From positions 57,650,964 to 57,714,963 of the forward strand of contig CM019692.1 of the NCBI GenBank assembly GCA_009760885.1: 64,000 bases of DNA. The letters are read 5' to 3'. Of the stretch, positions 12,540 through 24,230 are shown piece by piece (within the stretch, counting starts at the first letter, position 1; every line of letters starts with the position of its first letter). Both the position numbers and the translations under genes were made by a program. Source of the DNA: Achatina immaculata. Its lineage: Eukaryota > Mollusca > Gastropoda > Stylommatophora > Achatinidae. Below the pieces are notes generated by a model. That model made no database searches. It saw nothing but the letters and a program-made list of their open reading frames with translations, and was not told the origin of the DNA.

Positions 12540-13748
12540 GTGCCTAATATGTCCTCATATCCCACCTGTGATGTTGCCATGGAAACGAAAATGGGTCCCA
12601 GTTATGCATGTCTATTTATGGGTTTTCTGGAAGTCAAATTATGGGAAACCTACACTGGCAGACTTCCAGAATTCTGTAAAAGGTACATCGATAATGGCAT
12701 TGGAATCACAAGTATGCCACAGGAAGACCTTAAAAAATTTATTGAATTCCCCAACACACTCAGTAACAACATACAATTCACTTATGAAATTTCTGACAAG
12801 TCTGTTAACTTTTTAGACATTAAAATTTATATTGGCACAAACAGGCTTGTCACCTCTGTATTTTACAAGCCCACCGACAGCCACACCTATTTGCTTTATA
12901 CCTCCTCCCATCCTGAAGCTCGTAAGAACTCCGTCCCATACTCTCAACTCCTCCGTCTTCGCCGCGTATGTCAGGATAATTTGGACTTTATAGATCAGTC
13001 CAACAACTTATTAGAATTTTTCCGTCATCGCCACTACCCAGAAAAGGTCCGTCGTGGAGCCTTCAACCGCAACCATCTAGTGAGCCGCAAAAAAGTATTC
13101 AGGAAAAAGCCTGTTACTCCATCTGACAGAGTTAAGTTAGTACTGCCTTTCCACCCGCACGGTCAGATGGTTAAGAAAATTTTTTATCGTCGTTTGCCGA
13201 TAATCCAACTCGACTCCGACACTCGCGACATTTTATCTGATCCACCCCTATTGGCATACAAACATGAGCCAAACCTTAAGGACATCCTCGTCCACAGCCA
13301 CTTGAAGCAGAGCCTTACATATGTTGGCACCAGAAAATGTAATCGCCCCCGCTGCGTTACCTGCCCGGTAGTCTGGGAAACGAAAACAATCACCTTTCCC
13401 AAAACTATCCTCACTTTTCATGAGGGATTCACATGCGAGTCCCGTAACGTGATATATATATATATAATCGTTTGCAAAAGATGCAGGATAATATATATTG
13501 GTGAGACTGGCCTCAGATTAGGGGACCTCATGTAAAAACATCTGTACGACATCGCCCAGCATGCTTCGAAACCAGTCCCAAATCATTTCAATGGCCCCAA
13601 CCACAGATGTAAATCTGATTTTCTGGTAACAGCCATCAAACAATGTCACGCAGATGACACAAGCCGCCTGGCACTTGAGAACCGCTGCATTCAAAATTAT
13701 GGGACGCTGGAGTCACATAGGTTAAACTCGCTGTTTAGCTACACGTAA
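12540..13748 (+). mobile_element. Penelope-like retroelement fragment, inactive
   Basis: One frame runs from about 12570 to a stop at 13746-13748 with a single in-frame stop at 13533-13535. It covers the C-terminal part of a Penelope-like RT (FMGFLEVKLWETY, FCKRYID, SVNFLDIKI, FYKPTDSHTYL, SSHPEA), the linker with LPFHPHGQMVKK and LLAYKHEPNL, the CNRPRCVTCP zinc-like motif, and a GIY-YIG endonuclease (VIYIYIIVCKRC, IIYIGETG). The RT catalytic YIDD is YIDN here, a loss of a metal-binding Asp. The GIY half contains a TA-repeat stretch that lengthens it by two to three residues. The 5' half of the RT is missing: similarity to PLE starts at the end of duplication copy A, in the codons for DVAM, with MPNMSS and so on coming from flanking DNA. 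Confidence 0.9.
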
Positions 13749-13759
13749 CATTCTCTTCA

Positions 13760-14608
13760 ATCATTATAGTACCTCTCCACTATGTCTGCATCGTGATGGG
13801 GCTATTTTATTAATTTTGGTGAGAAACCAGAAGTGTGGCCACATTTGGATAGTGCTTTGATTCATATGTTCAAGAACCCAGGGAATTCACAGCTTCCAGG
13901 TCCTCGGAAGTCTGGAATATAAAGGATACAGTGAAAATAAAAATCAAAACATGGCTCGGTCTTTTTAAGTTTGAAGCTAGGAAGAGAGATTTCATAATCA
14001 TAATATATAATTTATATGTTATGACTAGAGTAAAGGACGTCGGAAGACATTGCACTTAAAAAAAAACAAAAAACATTGTTACCTGTTGTTGTGATCAGTG
14101 ATGCAAATTGAATATTGGTATAGCCATCCATGAGAGAAGCATTTCAGCAAAATAACTTTTTGCATGTTCCTCAAAGTTAACATTCAACAACTTCAAAACT
14201 TACGTGCCACGAAAAGTGCTACTACAAACTCATTTCATTTCAATTTTCTTACGTTCATTTTTTATTGTATTCAGTACTCTAATGCATTAGCTATATTTGC
14301 CTATTTCAGTCGTTTTTCAGTTGTGCTGTTTTAGTCCTTTATTGTATGATGAAGAGAGCTATTGAACACGCACTGAGATAGACAAAGTGAAAAATTTTCT
14401 ATCATGAGTAAAACATTCAAACGCATTCCTAGATCTTTAGAAAGCTATAATTTACTAGCAGAAGTAAGCTGCGTTGTCTTGATAGTTCCGGCCTGTCTCT
14501 ACTTCTGCCTTTTGTTTCTCTAGTTCTTCCATCTCTGTTTAATATAAATCAACGTTTGGTTGCATTTCAGTATTTCTTCTCAGTGTAATTTATTTTCGTC
14601 TTATTCGT
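13760..14608. other. Intron sequence, no gene recognised
   Basis: Between the Penelope-like fragment and duplication copy B. Nothing recognised. Confidence 0.45.
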
Positions 14609-15051
14609 AAGTTCATAATAACACAAAACATTAACAGCATTTTTTTCCTGGTATTTTATAGCGGAAGTGAAATGTTTTATTTTCTATTCTGCTGCTATGG
14701 CTGTCAGGCAGCGATTCACTGCTGTATCTTAAACTTCTGTCTGTCTGTCTCTCTGTCTGTCTGCCTGTCTGTATGCTTGTTAGTATGTATCTATCCTACA
14801 TTCTGCATGTCTATGGATCATCCACACAAACAGAATAATTAAATTCATATTCACACACACTTTGATTTCATAATCCACCTGAACCAGGCGTAGGTATAGT
14901 TCCGTTACTGTTTTCTTGCTTCTTTTATTTTTCAGTAACTGAAAAAAAGGAAGCAACTGATGAGCGAGATCGGCCGCAATCAACCATTCCTGGACAGTAA
15001 TTAGATTTCCTACAGTAAAGTGAAAACAGCAAGCACTATACGATTGTCAGG

Positions 15052-15480
15052 ATGTTGACCACTTGGCTAATTGTCCTGTCTTTCATGGCAACTGGTAAAT
15101 CACTTCTAATCGTTGTAGTTTTGCTCTTCATCATTATGTCTCTTAAACACAATCACATTAGGATCTTGTATGTAGTAACCGCCCATAAACATTCTGCCTC
15201 AGAATCACTGAGATAGATGGCAGAGACAACAAAATGTGTTCCCTTACATTCTGTCCCAGAACATCTCAGTCACATCTCTGTTTTGTTGACTATTGCTTTA
15301 GTTAATGAGTGAAATGTGGTTCTACTACGGATAACAATTCCTTTATAGTAATGTTGATAATTATGATACTTTTGATTCTGATACTCAGGTATGTGCTCTC
15401 AGTGTCCTCCAGGCTGGGAATATAAATTCAGTTCTTGCTACGGTTATGCAGACGATTTTGCGACTTGGGGAGCTGCCCAG
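15052..15480 (+). CDS. C-type lectin, alternative exons 1B and 2B
   Basis: Exon 1B (15052-15094) begins MLTTWL, where copy A has MSTTWL, and ends at an identical GT donor in phase 1. Exon 2B (15389-15480, 92 bases) encodes the same CSQCPPGW hairpin with SSCYGYADD and ends in phase 0. The next acceptor that restores a lectin domain is exon 3 at 17650, 2.2 kb away, so this pair gives the most compact gene model. Splicing 2A to 2B would shift frame because 2A ends in phase 0 and 2B needs phase 1, which makes the two exon 2 copies mutually exclusive. Exon 1A to 2B would be in frame. Confidence 0.85.
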
Positions 15481-18400
15481 GTCAGTTTCAAATTCATTTA
15501 CTCTTCAATATATTTATTGAGTTTTTTCTTATTTAACTTTCGTAAATCAGCTAAAGATATGCCGTGTGCAGTTTATTTTGTTAGTGCAAAATGGAAGTGA
15601 TGATCAAATAAAAATAACAGAGCAATATAAAAGACACATGGGTATCGTTTGAAACATTAAATTCTTAATTTAATTTATCAAGCTTATCTGCACGTCTCCG
15701 CCTTATAGACGAGGCAGTCTTATCTATATCCTCATCTCTGTAAGTCCAGTTGAAGCTTAGTCTAAGTGAATTGCTTTTGTATGCATTTGAATTAACTAGC
15801 TGATTACCCGGCGTTGCCTGGGTAATTATTTATCCCAATAAGCAGAGTTATATTCTTTTCCACAACCTTCTAGATTGTTCTACAACGTTCCATTCACCTC
15901 CACAGCTTTCTAGAAGGGTCTATAGAAGTCTATTCAGTTCCACAGTCTTCTCTAAGATTCTACAATGTTCTGTTCATTTCCACAAACTTATAGAAGGATC
16001 TACCGAATCTAGACGATTCTACAGAGTTCTATTCCTTCTATTCGACTAAACGTGGGCTTAATTGTCATCAGGACTGTCACCAATCAGCCTAACGACCCTG
16101 AACACTATGGATTCGACACTAATCTGAGTCAGTTTGAACATTTTATTTTTCACCACTTCTCACCCCCCTCCGTCATGCTGATGGAGGCTGAACTTGCGAG
16201 TGCCACTAATAATCTCAGCGACCCCGAAAACTATGGAATCGACACTAATATCGGTCGTTTTTCGACATGTCGCCGCATCCCACACCCACCCTTAGGGGTG
16301 CCATTGGGGTCTGAACTTGGACTTAAATGGTATTGGGAGTGCCACTATTCATCTCAATGACACTAGTATCCTCACTTATCATCACTCATTTTTTTCATTT
16401 AATAAAGTGTGCGTTTGTGTTATTCACACTGGACCTATTCAATTATATATATCTATATAGGTAAGAACGATTTCGTACTCAATAAATATTTTGTTGAAGT
16501 TCATAAAAATTCCCTTGAGAATTTCCTTATTTCGTATTCCTAAGTTCGTGAACTAAACCCAAAAATTTCAGAGAAAAAATCCATTAAAAAACCTCCACCA
16601 GAAGAAACCAAACCATTTTACCAACAACCCACGCAGCAACCATACTTCACTTCTGTTAACAGGCTGCTGTGTCATAGCATCATAGTAAAATAGACATTAG
16701 TAGTTCATATTTGTGGAACGTGATAAAAAAATAGAGCTTTCTTCCTAGCAGAGTTTTTAGAATTCATGAAAATCTCTTCCTCATAGATCTGTCAAAATAT
16801 CCACTTTAACCAAATTTCTTGTCTTTATAACCCGAAACAGTCACTTAGAACAACTTTAAATAGCTTCTCTCAGACATCTTTAATTAACACTCTGCAGAAA
16901 AGAATAGATGGAATGAATATTCTACAATACCACTGAGTCTTTTGTTCTTTTTTTTTTGTATTATTATAGGCCCCTCAAGGAAGTGCCTAATATGTCCTAA
17001 TATCCCACCTGATTCCTCAGCATGTTCCTTTACCCTCAGTGGACTACCCAGTATGTCTCTAAAATATATGTATCCTAATGTCTCCATATTATCTTCTATG
17101 GAACCCACCATTATCATCACCAGTCTTGTGAGATACTAGCATGACTTTAGAAGGTTTAAATAGGTACAAGTAAAGGTAAAAGTAAAATTCCCGTTTCCAT
17201 GTCATCAAGGCATATTGGGGATATTGTGTTAGGCCCGTATTTCTACCACCTTCTGCACATGAAAGCGTGATGTGTGGTGTAAATAGATAAAATGAAACTT
17301 TTAACAACAATTTTACAACACTTGTTGGACAGATCTAATCTCTTACCTCCCATCATTTGGTTCCCACTCCACTAAAAGATATGTATAATCCTAGTTACGA
17401 TGACTTGTGCTATAGTGCCTGTAGAGTGTTAAATGACTGTCTACATTAGAAATAATGGTTGAAATTATTAATTTATGATTAAATCAGTGATAACTGATGC
17501 AATAATTTAAAAGCATTTACGTATACGTTCATCTAAACAGACATCATCAAGCATTATTTCGTCTACTATGTTATTTGCATCACTTTCGGCACTCTTAAAA
17601 CGATAATGTTATATGTAGTAATTCTTTTATAATGTTATTGTTTTCACAGGCGACCTGCAGAGCGTATGGAGCAACACTTGTTGAAATTGAAACTTCTGAA
17701 GAAAATGTTTTTGTGCAGAATTTGGTTCGATCACGAGGAGGTAAAAATCATCACATTCCTTTCACATAAAAATTTTAATGGCCAAACGTCACTATAAAGA
17801 GTTAAAAATTCTATGAACATTCAAAGCAGAGTTGAATGAGATTGTCTCATGTCTATAAACACTTCACAAATTATACACATTTCTCTTTATAAAAATATAT
17901 ACAGTATACTTGTTACGCTACATCTTATTTCAAATAAAATAAAGAGGTTTTTTAATAAACAGAGAAACGTAGAAAAGAGAGAGCAAAGAGAAGAGAAAGA
18001 ATATAAAGAACAAGACTTATTAATTTTAATTCATTATTTTCATAATATTTCTGATTCTCCAAATTCTACTCTTAAAGCTGATCATGTCTGGATTGGTGGT
18101 ACTACAATTTTCCGTGGAGGAACCTTTGAATGGGCGACAACTCAAAAATTACTTTACCCATTCACAGACATGGCTCCTGGTGAACCAAATCGTGGTAAGG
18201 AAAATATAGAACTGTGTCCACACACAGAGTTTTTGTAGTACTGTTACTTGCTAATACTTGCTTCCACCACTTTTACATTTCGAAAGTAACATTTTCAAAC
18301 CACAATTCAGCACCATTCACAATAGATGTGGTTGATCTGCATGGGTGGATGTAGACAAACAATAGGTGCTTTAGTAATTTAAAACATTTTTACAAGATCT

Positions 18401-21400
18401 ATAAAAGAAAAACATCAAGGCACACAATATGACATCGACAAATATTTTTTCAGTAAAGTCTAAAATATCAAATACATTATCCTCTTCCAAAATGAATGGA
18501 GAATAAATGAAATTTGAAAATATGATTGTTAACTGAAATTGAAAGGTTTATTGAAGGGTAAAATGTCTTTCATTTGAACATATTTCGCAAAGACCTACAC
18601 TCTCGTGCACATATACTGAAGTCATTTTAGAGCAGTGCTCACCTTGTGAAGAAGTTTCCTAAGTGATTTCATATAGATCGCTTGTAACAAATTTAAGCTG
18701 AGAGTTTTATCATTTTAGGTGTCATAAAAGTTGTTAACCACTATATTGTTAGTTTGATCATTGTCTCTGAATCAGTGCAAGACCATCAGTTTTCTGACTA
18801 CAAGTTCGTTGTGTCTTCTATCAGAAAAGACTTTACTTCTGAAAAATATTTCGTACACGAAATATATAGAAAAATATTCTGCTATAAAAGAAAAATCATA
18901 CCAGTTGACTAACATTAACATCCGGTATACGAAGTTATGTATCTTTCCTAGAGCTTGGCATAAAATAACTGGAATTTTGTAACACCCGATAAGAAATGTA
19001 AAAGAATAACTTATTTTAACCTTGACATAATGAAGATATGAAGATCAGATAATGTACTGTGTAACAAATATTTCGATCCCAAACCTTCATTTTTTTGCCA
19101 TTCGTGTGAAAATTACATGTTTATTTTTTTTAAAATCATTCTCTTAACTTTCTGCGTTCTCACACAATTCTTTTTCTATACTGCATTTGTACTTCTGAGC
19201 TTTCTCTGTTTCTCGTGAGCGGAAAACTCATGAAGAAAATCTTGAATATTTCATGATTGTTAAAATTAGGTAGTTTGGTAAACCAAATTCCGGCTGTTCT
19301 TTTGTGGACTGGTTTCTTGGTCTTTTGTAGTTCAAAAGACTGAGTGTCTTACTATAATCTGAGCACTGTGACTGAATTGATGATTTACACTACATATGGT
19401 CTATAAATACCAGAGGCATAATGATCCAGATTATATAAATGTTGGAGAGATGGTTATTAGGAAAGCAGAAACATACAAATATCTAGGCACAACCTTCAAC
19501 AGAAGCAACACAGTAAGCGAAGAAATTAAAAGCAGAGTACAGATAGGGAATAAAATATGCTTTGCCTTGCAACACCTGTTAAAATCCAAAATCCTGTCCC
19601 AAAACACCAAAATAACACCTTCCAGAACTATAATAAGACCAGCCGTCATGTGTGGATCAGAAACGTGGAGTACAACAAAGAAAGATGAGACGAAATAGAA
19701 AGAGAAGTAGTTTTAGGACAGATTGAAGATGTATTTCGCGTTAGATTATCAGTACTGCATGAAGAATGCAGAAGATTTGATACTTTTGAAACTTTGCGTA
19801 AAGTGATTCAGATAAGGAAGGTCCTCGAAATTAGTGGACCACGTGGTTCCATAAGTAATATAGTACAGAGTTCGGAGTTGTTCTCTTATCACGTGTAGAA
19901 TATTTGAACGTTGCTGAAGTGCTGCATCTAGAATATGGTAGATATGATGTTGTGAAACATTGTTCAGGTGATTCCGTGATGAAGCAAGGAGATGCATTAT
20001 CTAATCCAAGTGATGTCACCAGCTATTGTATCCGAACCTCTATTAGACCGAATTAAATAAAATCCTGTAACTACCGAATTAAATAAAATCCTGTAACTTG
20101 CGCAGAGACTTCATTTATTGAAATTCATACTATCCGTGAGACCATTCGTTATGTGTATGAAGATAACTTCTACTAGTGTTCTTTCGAGAGAAGTGAATCT
20201 ATAAATGGCATCAACATATACTGAAATTGGCAAGGAATAACAAATGCAGTCGTGGCAGCAACGATTATTTGTCATTATAAAAGACAGCCGACCAGTGATT
20301 CCTGCAAGCATAAAGTCATTCAAAATCTAGAGTTATAGGACAGTATAAATCAAAGAAAGCTTCAGGTCATCAATAATAAAATAATTCATTACTTAACTTT
20401 ATTATAGGTGTTTAGCTTCATGAAGAAATGTTTGGCTTTATGAGGAGATGTTTTCTTTTACACGGAGATAGTGTTTTATTATTAGGAAAAAAAATGTTTT
20501 CAAGGAAAAGATGACCCTTTTGTGAGAAGGGGATAATTTTGTTTTAAGAAGGAGATAACTCATGTTCTTGAGAGGGTAAGAAAAGCCATGTTTTTAAATG
20601 ATATTATTAACCAAATGCTTTTGGAATTGTTAGGAGTTGTCATTTGAGAATGATACAGAATTTTGAACATTTATTCTCTTGTGTTTTATCAAGAGTTATG
20701 GCTAAATTGGGGACAGGTCTGTGCAAAATCACAATAAACACTATTCCCCCTGGCAAAGATCCAATCATTTTATATTTCTGTGTTATTTATCTTTGTGGTT
20801 TTGGGACGCATGTGGTTATGAATAAAGTTATATTCCTTGTTATGATTAGGTGAGGGGTTTCTAGAAGAAGCCACAAGTCATCAGTCCGTGTCCTGCTATC
20901 CGTCCTGTCTACAAAGCCTCACCGCTACAGCAGCCACTTATTGTCATCCGGACATACGACAGCCACGTGCTCCTCTGTAACACATCATTTCTCAGGATCA
21001 AAATATCATGATCTCTTCTCCCCCCCCCCCCCCCCGCATCCCTCATCATCACAAACGTATTTATACGTTCCCTCGGAGTATTTTCTACAGTTTTCTTGTA
21101 GCTTCGACAGTTCTGGAAACGTGCCTGAGTTACTGTATTTCTATCTCTCTTGGATGTTTCTCAAAAGCAGTTTGTAGTTCTTGAGAACCCGTTAATCCCT
21201 GCTTAGATATGTTGCGAGAAAGCCTTTTCTTCTCTCGTGTTTAAGATCAAAGATCAGTGTTTAGTTGTTTCAAATCTCATACACTTTTCTTTGTTTCCTC
21301 GACATTTTTAAACTATGGGACGCACTGGTTTCCCCAAAAGCTTACAGTTGTTAGTTGTTACATGGTGTATACAGACGCAAGAAATATATGAGAAATTGTT

Positions 21401-23544
21401 TAGTGAGTTATAAACTTTGGCTTTAGGATCAATCGGGATGATATTCGTTTGCTATCTTGGTAACAAAAGTTATAAGATTTTACATACAAATTTTGTCACT
21501 CCTTGGAAAATTACTGACTAAATCTAACAACATTTCGGCATTCATACCTTTAAAAAATGTTCCATCCTTGCACACAAAATATATAACTTTGAGTTAGAAA
21601 TAGTAATCGAGATAACGATGCAAACTCAAATGATGAAAACAGATTTTGTTAATTTTAATTTAATTAATGTCTCCTATAATCGTTTGTTTTTAACATTTTG
21701 TGTAGTCCGCTAACGTCACGGACAGTAAAATTCTCTGAGTATGAAACAAGAAATGTTACTGCCAGGTGGGCTGGAATGTTCATATTTTCACCGAGTTTCA
21801 AGTGTAATTAGCATACATCATTTCTTATATTTACATATTTATATTTACAGTAGGAAGGATTTGGCAAAAGACAAATATTTGATTCATCTGTAAAATCTAT
21901 AAAGGAAGAAAAGAAAAAAAACAAGAAAATAGTAACATATATTTTACACGGCCATTTGAACTAAAATAAGAGGGTCATACCGAAAGTCATGAGCAAAAAT
22001 ATTTTTAAAAATCAGAATTTATAGATTGAGCAAATATAAATGTATCAACTTAATCTGCATCCTTTACACTTCATGTAGAGGTCACATGACGTCACCATCA
22101 TGTGTCGTTTACCACGCGCAGTAGAAACAAAATGGCGGGTGCTTAAATTTCGTTTCGTCAACGTGCTATTATTGAGTACCCCGTTAAAGAGGAAATCTCC
22201 GCTACTGAAATTCACTAAAGACTTCAACTTGCTTATGGAGATGTGTGTATGGGTGGTAGCAGTGTTAGGAGGTGGGTGAATCATTTCAAAGGTGGAAACA
22301 CGAGCATCCAAGATATGCCTCGCAGCTGTCGCCTTCGAACTGACTCCACTGAACGCAACGTGGAAAGGGCTGACGACATCATTAAAGAAGACAGACATGT
22401 CACATTATCTGAAATTGCTGTAAATCTTGGAATAGGACACAATGCAGTACAGGAAATGATTGAAACTCTAAACTTGAAACCTTCGGTCAGTTGGAACGGA
22501 ATTCCACCTGGAGGCTATTTTCAAACTTGAAGAGGGGTGGGGGAAATGTATTCCGAGAAATGGAGATTATGTTGAAAAGTGAAGGAAAGGATGCAGTTAA
22601 GATAATACATTTATATTTTCTTTATCTATAAATTCTGATTTTAAAAATGTGTTTGCTCACGACTTTCGACATGACCTTCGTATCTTTTTTTAATAATCAA
22701 CCTTATATACTTCTCTGAAAGCAAGTCAAGTAGACGTCATTAGTGCAAAGAATAAACTGTTTACACGTTGCAGAGATAATGTAAAAACTATTGTTTCCTT
22801 GTTTTGTTAGGTTTTTTTTTTTTTGAAACAGTCATTTTAAAAAATAATTTATTCTACGAAGATAGCGATTAAATATTTATTGTCAAGAATTTTTTAATGG
22901 TAAAAGATACATGAATAACATTACGAAAGCAAAATACATTAAATTCCAATGTGACAGTAGCTTTGATGTCCCGCACTTGAATGAATTGATTATTCTGAAC
23001 ACTGTCTGCTGATGTTATTTAAGGCTGTATGTAAAAAATCACTGTCAGTTGGGATATTAACGTGGAAAAAAAGACACTCCGCAAAAGAACTTCTGAATAC
23101 CTGAAAATCTAACTATTCTGAATAACGCAAAATTACAGATTCTTCTTTGTGACATTTTAAGTAATAATAAAAATGTAAGCAAATTACTACAAATAAAAGA
23201 CATTTAACGAAATAACTGTACTTAACATTAAGAAAATTATGAGTGTCTGACAGGAACTAAAATGATGAAAAGATTTGAGCTTATGGTAAATGGTGGAAAC
23301 GTTTATCCAACAACCAGCATTAAAATATAATTCATTTGTCTTTATGACAGTTTTTAAAAATAAAACAAGTTGTTCATAAATCATTTCAATTTATTTTCAT
23401 TTGTTATTCATTTCTTCACTTGGACTAGATGGAAAATGTTTAGTGATGTGGAATGCCTCGGGTTTCAGATGGGGTGATAATCCATGTACGTCACGCCATG
23501 TCTTCGTGTGTGAACGCGGCTACCATTTCACTTCTGGGAAATAA
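15052..23544 (+). CDS. Secreted single-domain C-type lectin (exon-joined model)
   Basis: Joining 15052-15094, 15389-15480, 17650-17740, 18078-18194 and 23429-23544 gives an uninterrupted 152-residue protein with all junctions in phase and GT-AG borders. Residues 1-15 look like a short signal peptide. The rest is one C-type lectin domain: Cys17, Cys20 and Cys31 at the N-terminal hairpin, Cys48 in the first helix, WIGG at 80-83, EPN at 111-113, Cys118, WGD at 129-131, Cys134 and Cys142. EPN is the calcium-site-2 motif known to favour mannose-type sugars. The partner WND is WGD here, so one calcium ligand may be missing. The protein has no membrane anchor and would be an extracellular recognition protein, plausibly in immunity or mucus; the role is inference from the family. 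Confidence 0.85.
15796..16360 (-). mobile_element. Helitron-like element, 3' terminus in copy B
   Basis: Same position in the duplication as the element at 10106. CTAG is at 15796-15799 and the hairpin arms at 15804-15811 and 15818-15825 carry one mismatch. The GACCCCGAAAACTAT block is present near 16220 and a shortened one near 16090. Its presence in both copies shows that insertion preceded the duplication. Confidence 0.6.
17160..17255 (-). mobile_element. SINE 3'-end fragment
   Basis: Reverse complement resembles the 3' half of the SINE at 30550-30804: a TATCCC block, an ATGCCTTGATGAC-like block where that SINE has GTGCCTCCAAGGC, and a TTTACTTTTACC-type end. No tRNA-like head is present here. 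Confidence 0.45.
17650..17740 (+). CDS. C-type lectin exon 3
   Basis: Acceptor TTTTCACAG precedes 17650. The 91-base exon encodes ATCRAYGATLVEIETSEE and continues to VRSRG, the first helix and following strand of the CTLD with its conserved Cys and the typical ATLVEI segment. It enters in phase 0, matching either exon 2A or 2B, and leaves in phase 1 at GGAG|GTAAAA. Confidence 0.9.
18078..18194 (+). CDS. C-type lectin exon 4
   Basis: Acceptor AAAG precedes 18078. The exon encodes DHVWIGGTT, then GGTFEWAT and DMAPGEPN. It carries the WIGG core strand and the EPN sugar-specificity motif in the long loop, ending in phase 1 at CGTG|GTAAGG. The intron before it is 337 bases; the one after it is 5.2 kb and contains LINE C and mariner relics. 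Confidence 0.9.
18195..19389. other. Lectin intron 4, first part
   Basis: AT-rich intron sequence with no recognisable element. Confidence 0.5.
19390..19700 (+). mobile_element. LINE C internal fragment
   Basis: One frame (19396-19698) encodes HNDPDYINVG, KAETYKYLGTTFNRSN, LLKSKILSQNTKI and RPAVMCGSETW, the segment after the RT domain in family C (compare 36687-36953 minus and 55738 plus). Neither the 3' end nor a tail is present, so it is a rearranged internal piece. It lies in lectin intron 4 on the same strand as the gene. Confidence 0.85.
19701..21966. other. Lectin intron 4, middle part
   Basis: No coding sequence recognised. A CTACCGAATTAAATAAAATC-type segment is repeated side by side near 20045-20095, and a C-run lies near 21020. 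Confidence 0.5.
21969..22680 (+). mobile_element. Mariner-derived, internally deleted element
   Basis: Imperfect terminal inverted repeats of about 56 bases (21969-22026 and 22624-22680, both containing GGTCAT..CGAAAGTC.TGAGCAAA) are flanked by TA dinucleotides at 21967-21968 and 22681-22682, the mariner target. Inside is the N-terminal helix-turn-helix part of a mariner transposase (from ATG 22132, with early stops, then GGSSVRRWVNHFKGGNTSI, ERADDIIKEDRHVTLSEIA, and NAVQEMIETLNLKPSV). All of the catalytic DDD region is gone. This is a non-autonomous copy sitting in lectin intron 4. Confidence 0.88.
22683..23428. other. Lectin intron 4, last part
   Basis: AT-rich, nothing recognised. A pyrimidine-rich acceptor region ends at the AG of 23427-23428. 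Confidence 0.5.
23429..23544 (+). CDS. C-type lectin exon 5 (terminal coding exon)
   Basis: Encodes DGKCLVMWNASGFRWGDNPC, then VFVCERG and a 9-residue tail to the TAA at 23542-23544. It supplies the last conserved Cys residues and the WGD that stands in for WND. A poly(A) signal was not identified with confidence; an ATTAAA lies near 23714. Confidence 0.9.
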
Positions 23545-24230
23545 TCTGTACAGGTGTGTGAACTGTAGCTTCTATAATGATATAATTCATATGTAACATA
23601 CACATTTTATACATGTTGCCTTAATTCTGGCTTTAAATGACCAGTATTACAACTGAAAATATGTTCATCATATTTTATGTTAGAAACAATCTATTTTTTT
23701 AAATACTGCGTGTAATTAAAAACATTGTCTTTACTATTTTATAAAACTGTTATTCTACTCTTGTAGCTCGTAGCAAGACGTTTTCTTCTCATGGCTTCCA
23801 CGTGTTCTAGAGGAATATCAGGTTCCAGAATTCACGCGTGTACTAGTTCAGGGTTTTACTTGTCTTGACTCTTTGGTGACCTCCATTCATCTTCTCCTCA
23901 TACTTGAAAGTCATATTTCTTCCATAGCGGGGAGCTGATGTTTGGCTACTTTCTGATCAAATAATGAAAGACTTTATTTTCTGAATAATTATTTTTCTTG
24001 CCAGTTGTCGTGGTCTCTGTCTTATCATATTTTTCTTCCGGCATTCTTGCAAACTATAATTTGTTTTTAAACACATACAACATTGCGAAGTAAAGAGAAG
24101 CACTAAAATCTAGACCAGATTGATTTCAAAGTGAAGCAAGCACAACATTGTGAAGGAGAGAACAGAGTCTGTAATCTAAAGTAGATTAATTTCAAAGTGT
24201 AAACGAAGAAAGAAGGATAGTCAGTCGGTC
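23545..24230. other. Likely lectin 3' UTR and flank
   Basis: No coding sequence recognised. The exact transcript end cannot be placed. Confidence 0.4.

Larger units (their letters stand above)
8928..12568. repeat. Lectin-locus duplication, copy A
   Basis: Direct repeat of 14609-17011. Similarity begins at the same AAGTTCATAATA in both copies and includes about 430 bases upstream of the start codon, exons 1 and 2, their intron, the start of the next intron, a Helitron end and a segment with CTCAATAAATATTTTG. Copy A is about 1.2 kb longer because B lacks the equivalents of roughly 10720-11670 and 11740-11970. The similarity ends at CCCACCTG (12561-12568), precisely where a Penelope-like fragment begins. 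Confidence 0.9.
14609..17011. repeat. Lectin-locus duplication, copy B
   Basis: Direct repeat of 8928-12568 at a distance of about 5.68 kb, with only scattered substitutions in the exon-bearing half. It ends at CCCACCTG (17004-17011) and continues into sequence not found after copy A. Confidence 0.9.
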
